Virus record (IMG/VR): IMGVR_UViG_3300042507_005051
Span: 1 to 30,180 of that record
DNA length: 30,180 nt
Reading direction: 5' to 3' (one strand)
DNA from: a virus
A program made the translations under genes and the position numbers. The number at the start of each line of letters is the position of its first letter. Positions within the stretch are counted from its first letter, which is position 1. This document shows positions 19,377 through 24,413 of this stretch, piece after piece. A model generated the notes under the pieces. That model was not told the DNA's origin. It did not search any database and saw nothing but the letters and a program-made list of their open reading frames with translations.

Positions 19377-20086
19377 TTTGCCACCTCTACTTTTTGAAAC
19401 TCGATCACCCACACCCAAGGATTTGCGTCCCATGATTCCGGGCCGTTTATTGATTCCCAAAGAGACTCATAACTATTTGTTGGCAACAACGACCACTGAT
19501 CATGCTTGTAGAGCGATCCGTAGTAACGATATTCGCATGCGGTTGGTAGCCAAGATATAGGACGGCTCTCAATGCCCTCCGCAATCGCGTCCGCTTCGCT
19601 GATGTCCTGCAATTGCTCAACGCGAACGGCGGTAATCTCAAGCCGCGTTGGCCTTGAAAACGCCGGCGGCAAGTGAACGCCGCGAAGATGCCCTGTCTTG
19701 TAGCCTTTTATTTTTTCTGTCAATTCAAAGTCGCAAGGCCGTTCCAGGTACAAACCATCAGCAACAAAATTAACACCGAACCAATCTTCAAAAATAGAGC
19801 TTACCTTAACCTCTTCGCTAATTCTCAATTTGTCTCCAGCCTCTCCATACGGGCACCGTATTTCGTTGCGAAGGTAATCATCTACGTCGATTTGAACATC
19901 AAGCCAATGTTTTCCGTTTTCGTCTGTGTGGCAACCCGACAAATCCCATTCCATGATGCTCCTTCCTCCGTGAAGCCAATTCGGAACATTTTTGACCAGT
20001 CGCCGCGTCTGCGTCTTCCGTCCGTCGATGATCGCACGGACCATCGGCCCGCTAAACAGAATCGGCCGTTCTTTTGGTTGACTCAC
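19373..20086 (-). CDS. Phage ASCH-like conserved protein (237 aa)
   Basis: The opening KERPILFSGPMVRAIIDGRK followed by TQTRRLV is the hallmark of a conserved phage family with an ASCH/PUA-like fold, thought to bind RNA or nucleotides. The middle GEAGDKLRISEEVKV and the end SYESLWESINGPESWDANPW then VWVIEFQKV agree with that family. GTG 20086 has GGAGGTGGCAAG directly before it, inside a short remnant of a duplicated gene end (20083-20127). Specific function unknown. Confidence 0.72.
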   Translation of the reverse strand: MSQPKERPILFSGPMVRAIIDGRKTQTRRLVKNVPNWLHGGRSIMEWDLSGCHTDENGKHWLDVQIDVDDYLRNEIRCPYGEAGDKLRISEEVKVSSIFEDWFGVNFVADGLYLERPCDFELTEKIKGYKTGHLRGVHLPPAFSRPTRLEITAVRVEQLQDISEADAIAEGIESRPISWLPTACEYRYYGSLYKHDQWSLLPTNSYESLWESINGPESWDANPWVWVIEFQKVEVAK

Positions 20087-20127
20087 CTTGCCACCTCCAC
20101 TTCGTCCAGTAAAAACCGTACCGCACA
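20083..20127 (-). pseudogene. Remnant of a duplicated gene end (CAVRFLLDEVEVAR)
   Basis: In frame it reads CAVRFLLDEVEVAR and stop, nearly the same as the C-terminus CAVQFLVDEVEVAK of the intact 67-aa gene at 20392. It has no start and sits between the 88-aa gene and the ASCH-like gene. It now only supplies the SD and GTG overlap for the latter. The DNA repeat covers 20088-20138. Confidence 0.7.
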
Positions 20128-20138
20128 ACTAATCCGCC
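20088..20138. repeat. Direct repeat copy 1 flanking the 88-aa gene
   Basis: TTGCCACCTCCACTTC is identical to the second copy near 20397, and CGTACCGCACAACT versus TGTACCGCACAACT continues the match. Six bases are missing relative to copy 2. Together the copies bracket the 88-aa gene. Confidence 0.75.
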
Positions 20139-20395
20139 ATGCTTAAGACAGTCTCAAACTCTTGAATCAATCTTTTGACGCCTTCTGGCGACACGTCCAG
20201 CGTTACGACGCTAAGTCCGTCCGTGATCTTGATTCGTGCCCGACCAAACACCGAAAGCACCTCTATTGATGGATTGAAATCCGTCGGCGTCCTGGCCAGA
20301 ACAAAATCGAGCGACTCTATCAGTGCCTCTTCAATCACTGGGCATTGCCCGCCATTTGCGTTAATTGCGGCTGCGATCTTTTTCGTTAAATTCAT
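20129..20395 (-). CDS. Hypothetical protein, possibly an inserted cassette (88 aa)
   Basis: ATG 20395 overlaps the stop of the 67-aa gene with GAGGTG nine bases before it. The N-terminus is helical (MNLTKKIAAAINANGGQCPV). The C-terminal half is beta-like (LSVFGRARIKITDGLSVVTL). It is flanked by direct repeats of the end of the 67-aa gene, so it probably entered by recombination or by duplication of the gene end. No family is recognised. Confidence 0.55.
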   Translation of the reverse strand: MNLTKKIAAAINANGGQCPVIEEALIESLDFVLARTPTDFNPSIEVLSVFGRARIKITDGLSVVTLDVSPEGVKRLIQEFETVLSMAD

Positions 20396-20595
20396 TTTGC
20401 CACCTCCACTTCATCGACTAGAAACTGTACCGCACAACTGATTTCATCCGCCGTAACGCGATCGACACCGACCCGACACAGCATCCGCCACAGCCGCGAA
20501 GGAGTTGTGGCGTGATACACTCGCCCGCGCGCCTCGTATTCAACCCAGCCGCGTCCGGCCCGGATGATGCCGTTTCTAATTACTTTTGATTTCAC
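20392..20595 (-). CDS. Hypothetical protein (67 aa)
   Basis: GTG 20595 has GAGG about nine bases upstream and lies inside the end of the 45-aa zinc-finger gene. The sequence is basic (MKSKVIRNGIIRAGRGWVEY) with a short helix and the end VQFLVDEVEVAK. The same end is found as a remnant at 20083-20127. Function unknown. Confidence 0.5.
   Translation of the reverse strand: MKSKVIRNGIIRAGRGWVEYEARGRVYHATTPSRLWRMLCRVGVDRVTADEISCAVQFLVDEVEVAK
20396..20452. repeat. Direct repeat copy 2 (end of the 67-aa gene)
   Basis: This is the intact version of the repeat at 20088-20138. It encodes the last residues of the 67-aa gene together with the start cassette GGAGGTGGCAAAATGA. Confidence 0.75.
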
Positions 20596-20713
20596 GCTTC
20601 GCGTCCTCAGCTCGTTTAGATACTTGCCGCTCGTAGCTTGATCGGCAATCGTCGCACACGTGGTGGCCGCCTGCGGTTTTGGTGGCCGCGTCGCGGCAGT
20701 AGTAGCAAGTCAT
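20576..20713 (-). CDS. Small zinc-finger protein (45 aa)
   Basis: ATG 20713 overlaps the TAA of the 68-aa gene as TAATG. The frame encodes MTCYYCRDAATKTAGGHHVC, DDCRSSYERQVSKRAEDAKR and ends with TAG at 20576-20578. The two CxxC pairs (residues 3-6 and 20-23), with HH at 18-19, fit a treble-clef or zinc-ribbon fold; a basic helix follows. It probably binds nucleic acid or protein. The fit between neighbours supports it being real. Confidence 0.62.
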   Translation of the reverse strand: MTCYYCRDAATKTAGGHHVCDDCRSSYERQVSKRAEDAKREIKSN

Positions 20714-20919
20714 TAGCAGTTCACCCCGCCATCGATGTAAACCGACCAGCCGCTTTCCGATAGCCGCGGATTACAGCCGGCGTAATGCGTGTTGGCTTGT
20801 CGCATTGCGTCCTGCTGAGCTTCGGCAAGCGTCTTGCCGCGACCGACGCCACAACGAGCGCCGACCGTTTGCACGTTGATAATTTCGACCGCGTACTGTT
20901 GGATTTTCGTTTTTGTCAT
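20713..20919 (-). CDS. Hypothetical protein (68 aa)
   Basis: ATG 20919 has AGGAA eight bases upstream. The protein MTKTKIQQYAVEIINVQTVG then GRGKTLAEAQQDAMRQANTH looks like a small alpha-beta domain, double-stranded-RNA-binding-like in outline only. It has a pseudoknot-type leader with an (AC)n stretch. Function unknown. Confidence 0.5.
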   Translation of the reverse strand: MTKTKIQQYAVEIINVQTVGARCGVGRGKTLAEAQQDAMRQANTHYAGCNPRLSESGWSVYIDGGVNC

Positions 20920-20952
20920 CGTCGTGTTCCTGTGTTGTGTGTGTGTGTTGAA

Positions 20953-20979
20953 AATCCGGAGCCCATCCCGGATTAGGGC
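20953..20979 (-). ncRNA. Leader pseudoknot before the 68-aa gene (class II)
   Basis: AATCCGG and CCGGATT (20953-20959 with 20968-20974) give a 7-bp stem. GCCC (minus strand of 20976-20979) pairs with GGGC (20961-20964), interleaved and one base from the second strand. The RNA continues UUUUCAACACACACACACAA to the SD. As a plain hairpin with four T it could also be a weak terminator. Confidence 0.5.
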
Positions 20980-20988
20980 GGGGGTGTG

Positions 20989-21246
20989 TCATGAATTGAT
21001 GTAAGTCTTTCCATCGCTAACCCATTTTCTGTTTTTAATCGTCAAAAAATCTCCTGATTTTGTTAAAACAGAAAAGGTTCCATCTTGATCTTGGCGAACA
21101 ATTACCCAAAAAGCCCAAAAGCGGTTCGCCGCTTGTGTAATGTACGACAAGTGTGGAAGGTTGAATTTTTTTGCAAGCTTTTTAGTTTGAAAAGTTAAAA
21201 TGTTTTTATCGCCAAGATTGATAGAACGTAGGTCCAAATGGCTCAT
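20989..21246 (-). CDS. Hypothetical protein (85 aa)
   Basis: ATG 21246 is the first codon after the R1 control region; GTGAG lies upstream with wide spacing. The sequence MSHLDLRSINLGDKNILTFQ, then basic (KKLAKKFNLPHLSY) and beta-like (RFWAFWVIVRQDQDGTFSVL), suggests a small alpha-beta protein. This stretch is more AT-rich than its neighbours (many TTT/AAA codons), perhaps a recent arrival. No family is recognised. Confidence 0.5.
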   Translation of the reverse strand: MSHLDLRSINLGDKNILTFQTKKLAKKFNLPHLSYITQAANRFWAFWVIVRQDQDGTFSVLTKSGDFLTIKNRKWVSDGKTYINS

Positions 21247-21379
21247 CTTTGTTTCTCACTTGTTGGGTGTTGTTATCGTTGTCCGACTCCAAGATCATAA
21301 TCTTTGTATCGACAAAGTAAAAGCCCAACTTGGCAATTTTTCGAGAATTATTTCCGCCCCGTAAATTCGTTGGCGAAAC
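21247..21379. promoter_or_regulatory. R1 control region: palindrome, hairpin with T-run, promoter boxes
   Basis: CTTTGTATCGACAAAG (21302-21317) is a 6+6 palindrome around a 4-base centre. CATAAT (21296-21301) precedes it and the hairpin GCC-CAACTT-GGC (21323-21334) with T5 follows on the plus strand. On the minus strand TATGAT could be a -10 for the 85-aa gene. The sequence GTCCGACTCCAAGATCATAATC matches GTCTGACTCCCAAACTATAATC in R2, so the two regions share ancestry. The leader to the ATG is CA-rich and unstructured. Confidence 0.55.
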
Positions 21380-21568
21380 TCACTTTTTCGGCCGCCCTGG
21401 TCGCGAATTAACCGCCGCCGCTGCTTTTGCCGCTTCCGATCTGGTGATCAGGATTGCTTGCCCGCAACGCTCGCCAGCGATGCCAGCGACGCGGAGACCA
21501 CGCCATAGCGTCTTTGCGTGGAGCCCGAGGCGGCGGGCGTGGGCGGAAATTGATGCTTTGGTGCTCAT
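21380..21568 (-). CDS. Small helix-turn-helix protein (62 aa)
   Basis: ATG 21568 overlaps the previous TGA and has GAGG seven bases upstream. The sequence SISAHARRLGLHAKTLWRGL has the shape of an AlpA/MerR-type or resolvase-type HTH. The end is Pro/Lys-rich (NSRPGRPKK). It is a candidate small DNA-binding regulator. It lies just before the R1 palindrome, so autoregulation is possible but untested. Confidence 0.55.
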   Translation of the reverse strand: MSTKASISAHARRLGLHAKTLWRGLRVAGIAGERCGQAILITRSEAAKAAAAVNSRPGRPKK

Positions 21569-21984
21569 CTCACCGCCTCGATTTTTCCCTGTCGTACCAA
21601 CGATTCGTAGAGTGCGATATGCCAATGTGCCAACCGATCGCGGCTGATCTTGCCGTTGTACGCTACAACCGGATAATCCTGAAGCTCACTAAAGCAAGCG
21701 ACGAACCGCCCGTACTTGTCTCGCTCGTCTCCGGCCTTCGTCTTGTAACTGCTGTAGCTATAAACCTTGCCGACTTCGAGCTTCGCGGCCAGCCATTCCC
21801 GCTGATACTTCGCGAGCGCTCTTAGCCGCGGGTCGGGGTCGTTCGTTTCGGCCGCGTCAATTCCGCGAAGCCGAAGCGGCTCACCGACTTGCCAAAGCCC
21901 GTAGCCTAAATCGATGTCAACGACGATCGTGTCGCCATCGACGATTCGAACGATGCGACAAGTGTATTCGCGAATTTCAAGCAT
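21565..21984 (-). CDS. Thermonuclease (SNase)-like nuclease (139 aa)
   Basis: The SNase signature is complete. VDGDTIVV lies at residues 15-22, LRLRGIDAAET at 37-47 (catalytic Arg40 and Glu46) and DKYGRFVA at 89-96 (Arg93). Asp16 and Asp43 would hold calcium. These nucleases cut DNA and RNA near the surface of an OB fold. There is no signal peptide, so it acts inside the cell, perhaps in host DNA breakdown. ATG 21984 follows a structured leader with CAGGGACAAC as SD region. Confidence 0.85.
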   Translation of the reverse strand: MLEIREYTCRIVRIVDGDTIVVDIDLGYGLWQVGEPLRLRGIDAAETNDPDPRLRALAKYQREWLAAKLEVGKVYSYSSYKTKAGDERDKYGRFVACFSELQDYPVVAYNGKISRDRLAHWHIALYESLVRQGKIEAVR

Positions 21985-22003
21985 GTTGTCCCTGTGTTGA
22001 AAA

Positions 22004-22082
22004 GCCGCCGCCGAATCACACGGAAGATCCCGATTTTTGCCGACGACGAATCGCCGGTATAGGATTCGGCTAGCGGCCTATC
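22004..22082 (-). ncRNA. Structured leader of the SNase-like gene (class II)
   Basis: The long-range stem GCCGC-UA-GCCGAAUC / GAUUCGGC-G-GCGGC (22063-22077 with 22004-22017) has 13 pairs and a small internal loop. It is followed by UUUUCAACAC and the SD. Between its strands is a 7-bp hairpin capped by UUCG (22040-22057). A 4-bp stem AUAG/CUAU (22078-22081 with 22059-22062) would make it a pseudoknot; that part is weak. The RNA start expected from the promoter lies at the first strand. Confidence 0.55.
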
Positions 22083-22083
22083 A

Positions 22084-22111
22084 ACCATAGCACAATCGCC
22101 CGGCATGTCAA
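22084..22111 (-). promoter_or_regulatory. Promoter of the SNase-like gene
   Basis: On the minus strand a perfect TTGACA (22106-22111) is followed after 16 bases by TATGGT (22084-22089). It overlaps the stop of the SprT-like gene at 22108. Transcription would begin near 22077, at the first stem of the leader. Confidence 0.6.
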
Positions 22112-22404
22112 TTGTCCGGCCACCTAACGCCAAGCCGATCGAGAACGTCGGCAAGCTCTGTCGATGTCTGATCGATCCACGCTTCGGCCGCAAAATGGAT
22201 TTCGGATAGAGCGTGTTGGCATTCGTGAATGAGCGTGTCGACGATGTCTTTGGGCGATTGGTCGTATCGCACCAAGATCAGCCGCTTGTCCCAATAGCAC
22301 GCCCCACAATGCTTTGGCAGCCTCCTTCGCGTCACAAATTCAATCCGCCACTCACGGCCGCCGAGGGTGCAATCAATCGGCAGCGGCTTGCGTCGCTTTA
22401 CCAT
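22108..22404 (-). CDS. SprT-like zinc metalloprotein (98 aa)
   Basis: The zinc motif HECQH is at residues 60-64 within DIVDTLIHECQHALSEIHF, followed by a long helix (AEAWIDQTSTELADVLDRLG). The N-terminal half is beta-like (GREWRIEFVTRR) with CGAC at 33-36. This matches the small SprT-like / minimal gluzincin proteins of phages. Protease activity is plausible but unproven. ATG 22404 lies inside the end of the phosphoesterase gene and has GAGGG seven bases upstream. Confidence 0.72.
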   Translation of the reverse strand: MVKRRKPLPIDCTLGGREWRIEFVTRRRLPKHCGACYWDKRLILVRYDQSPKDIVDTLIHECQHALSEIHFAAEAWIDQTSTELADVLDRLGVRWPDN

Positions 22405-23366
22405 ATTTTGCCCTCGTGGATGCGGATGTTTTGTTCTTTCCAATGGCCTCTGCTGTCGAGGTCTAAAATCGCGAAGCCCTGGCTCCACTGATTAACAAGT
22501 GCGTAAGCCGGTGCCATGTCGCAAAGGCAGCCCGTCGAAAAACAAACCCACGTTTTCCGCTTGTCGCCCGATGTTTCGATGTGGGTCGAAGCTTGATGAA
22601 AGTGTCCCGCCATGGATGTCTGCCGCGTCCGCAACCACAGCCCACGGGCCGGATTGACCGCCGCGACAAGTCCCTTCGGCAGCTCGTGCCCGTGGTAGCA
22701 GTTGAGCGTGCCGAGCGTGTAGAGTTGCTTCGACGCGATCATCTGCCAAGATGAATCCAATCCCAACTGATCGGCAAGCACTTTGCACAAGTCCCATTTC
22801 GACATGCCGATCATCTGCGGCGCGTTTTCGAATAGGTAGCTTTCGATCCGATCTTCGTGGTTGCCAATTTTGTAATAACAATCGCCTTTGAAAAACGGGC
22901 GAATGTCTTTCAACCAACCCGCCAGCGTCTTGATCTCTTCGTCGATGCTTCGAGCGTTTGGATCGCGCACAAAACGGCTCTGCTGGTAGGCGTCCAGCAT
23001 GTCGCCATTTAGGACTAGGTGGTCGCATTGCTCCTCGATGCCGTGCCGGACTGCTTCGTCAATCGCCGCCGGGCAATGATAAGGAAAATGGGCGTCGCTC
23101 AAAATCAGATAACGCCCCGGCTTTCGGATCGCAATTGTAGGTCGCGTCTTTCGCTTGGCTTTTGGGGCCCGAGGTATGACAGTGTTTTCGTCGGCTCGTT
23201 TTTTGTTCGCGTACGTTTCGCCGCGATGGTAGCGGATTAAATCGCGGGTCGACTCAAATGCCGTGAAGAGTGCAGGGTATCGCGCGACAAGAAACTTCGC
23301 GATCTCCCGCGTCGGTCGGTCAGGTGCCTCTGCTAGAGCGGCCCTGACTATATCGGCCTTTCGCAT
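22398..23366 (-). CDS. Calcineurin-like metallophosphoesterase (322 aa)
   Basis: The five metal-binding motifs are in order: D91-x-H93 (ILSDAHFPYH), GD121-122 (LVLNGDMLD), GNHE168-171, GHE225-227 (NCYHGHELPKG) and GHFH254-257. The first 60 residues look like a helical DNA-binding domain (RPTREIAKFLVARYPALFTA), as in phage forms of this family. Substrates may be DNA ends, cyclic nucleotides or phosphoproteins. ATG 23366 has GGAGG 6-7 bases upstream, after a promoter with TATAAT and a compact pseudoknot. Confidence 0.85.
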   Translation of the reverse strand: MRKADIVRAALAEAPDRPTREIAKFLVARYPALFTAFESTRDLIRYHRGETYANKKRADENTVIPRAPKAKRKTRPTIAIRKPGRYLILSDAHFPYHCPAAIDEAVRHGIEEQCDHLVLNGDMLDAYQQSRFVRDPNARSIDEEIKTLAGWLKDIRPFFKGDCYYKIGNHEDRIESYLFENAPQMIGMSKWDLCKVLADQLGLDSSWQMIASKQLYTLGTLNCYHGHELPKGLVAAVNPARGLWLRTRQTSMAGHFHQASTHIETSGDKRKTWVCFSTGCLCDMAPAYALVNQWSQGFAILDLDSRGHWKEQNIRIHEGKIW

Positions 23367-23381
23367 TCATGCCTCCGGTGT

Positions 23382-23421
23382 TGTAGATAAGACCGGCCTA
23401 CATGCCGGTGTAATCATTATA
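23382..23421 (-). ncRNA. Compact H-type pseudoknot at the transcript start before the phosphoesterase
   Basis: The minus-strand -10 TATAAT is perfect (23416-23421); the -35 is poor. About seven bases later the RNA would start with ACCGGC (23404-23409), which pairs with GCCGGU (23392-23397). The loop UGUAG (23398-23402) pairs with CUACA (23382-23386). Loop lengths are 1, 0 and 5, ideal for an H-type pseudoknot with stacked stems. ACACCGGAGG and the ATG follow. Confidence 0.58.
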
Positions 23422-23451
23422 GCCGGACGGATAAGCGGACCGCCACCCAAT

Positions 23452-23484
23452 AAAAAACCCGGCAGGTTTACAACGCCTGCCGGG
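23452..23484 (-). terminator. Strong Rho-independent terminator
   Basis: CCCGGCAGG and CCTGCCGGG (23458-23466 with 23476-23484) form a perfect 9-bp GC-rich stem with a 9-base loop, followed by six T on the minus strand. It lies 54 bases after the 129-aa gene and before the TATAAT at 23416. It separates the tail transcript from the next one. Confidence 0.9.
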
Positions 23485-23538
23485 CTTCGGGATCCCATTG
23501 CAAAGGGAAAATCATGCTACCAGATTCGCCGCGGGAAA

Positions 23539-23928
23539 TCAAGCGTCTGGGGTGTCCAGCCCTGCCGCGGCGATCTCGGCCGGCGTGGCACGGCGACATT
23601 GCGTCCAAGTCGTAATGGTTTTGCCATCGTTGGACAAAATGTAATAGCACTTTCTTGTTGCTTGCGGTGTAACAGCCGCAAGTTTTCGCGGCCCTGACCA
23701 TTCGTGGTCTTCGCAATCTCGCACCATCACCCACGGCCTCTGCCGTGCATCCTCGTCCGTGAGCGGAGGCTCGACGTATGGCAGGCCGTCCGTGGTGTTG
23801 TGGGTAATCATTGCCAAAAGTTTTTCTGTTAATTCTGCGCGACCAGAAACATAAACATCCAATCTATATAGGGCATAATGGGCTCGCCGAGCTTGCTTCC
23901 TTTGGTCATCTGTCAATCGTCTCTGCAT
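23539..23928 (-). CDS. Hypothetical protein, paralogue of the 133-aa gene at 14393 (129 aa)
   Basis: It shares the core DGLPYVEPPLTDEDARQRPW, VMVRDCED and the end CRRATPAEIAAAGL with the protein at 14393-14794; the N-terminal helix differs. The middle part (KCYYILSNDGKTITTWTQ) is beta-like. ATG 23928 has GAGG five bases upstream after an interleaved repeat region. It is the last gene before the 23452-23484 terminator. Function unknown. Confidence 0.62.
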   Translation of the reverse strand: MQRRLTDDQRKQARRAHYALYRLDVYVSGRAELTEKLLAMITHNTTDGLPYVEPPLTDEDARQRPWVMVRDCEDHEWSGPRKLAAVTPQATRKCYYILSNDGKTITTWTQCRRATPAEIAAAGLDTPDA

Positions 23929-23946
23929 GCTGTCCTCGGGGGTTGT

Positions 23947-23988
23947 GCCGGAGCCTAGCCCGGCGGGGGCGGGGGGGGCGATTAGGCT
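23947..23988 (-). ncRNA. Intercistronic pseudoknot overlapping a stop codon
   Basis: In transcript order AGCCTA (23983-23988) pairs with TAGGCT (23952-23957), and GCCGG (23960-23964) with CCGGC (23947-23951). The strands are interleaved with 0 bases between the two 3' strands. A C-rich loop (C8-G-C5) lies in loop 1. The first strand overlaps the TAG of the 91-aa gene, so ribosomes finishing that gene would open it. It precedes the 129-aa gene. Confidence 0.5.
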
Positions 23989-24262
23989 AGTTGATCATCG
24001 CCATTACTTTGCCAACATTTCCAGCCGCAACAGGTTGCTCTCTGCCGTCGTCGGCAACTGCGAAAACCGATGCCGTCGCATTGCTTGCAATCCTGGCAAT
24101 CAGCGTGCAATTCATTCCGTTTGGCGACTTGCCTTTAGCAAGCGTCACAACTCCGCCGACGGTTGCTATTTGGTCTTGTTGATCCTTAGCCAGCTTTCCG
24201 ATTGCTACGGCGACTTCTGGCTGCTGCGTGTGGATGATTGCGATTGCTGCGTCTGTCGTCAT
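23987..24262 (-). CDS. Hypothetical protein (91 aa)
   Basis: ATG 24262 is the first codon after control region R2; GGAACGCAGA lies upstream. The N-terminal helix (TTDAAIAIIHTQQPEVAVAI) precedes a beta-rich part (GMNCTLIARIASNATASVFA). The small alpha-beta fold is unrecognised. Despite lying in the tail-to-accessory junction it has its own promoter region. Confidence 0.55.
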   Translation of the reverse strand: MTTDAAIAIIHTQQPEVAVAIGKLAKDQQDQIATVGGVVTLAKGKSPNGMNCTLIARIASNATASVFAVADDGREQPVAAGNVGKVMAMIN

Positions 24263-24413
24263 TTCTGCGTTCCGTTGTTTGTGTTGCTGTCTGACTCCCA
24301 AACTATAATCGACGCCTTGGCCCGTTGTCGATACAAGAAATGCCCCATCGGGCAATTATTTTGGAAGTTTTTTAGATCGCTTGTCTACCAATTTGCGGTC
24401 GCTCGCGAAATGG
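24263..24413. promoter_or_regulatory. R2 control region: promoter, palindrome and T-run hairpin
   Basis: TATAAT (24304-24309, plus strand), TTGTCGATACAA (24325-24336) and the hairpin TGCCC-CATC-GGGCA (24341-24354) with ATTATTTT follow in the same order as in R1 and R3. On the minus strand TCGACA-18-TATAGT could drive the 91-aa gene, with the palindrome across the -35. About 50 bases further right (24363-24413) show nothing I can name. Confidence 0.55.

Noticed and set aside
20953-20974. Simple Rho-independent terminator before the 68-aa gene
   Set aside because: Only four T follow the stem and the interleaved GCCC/GGGC pairing plus shared tail motif place it with the leader family. Termination as a second role is not excluded.
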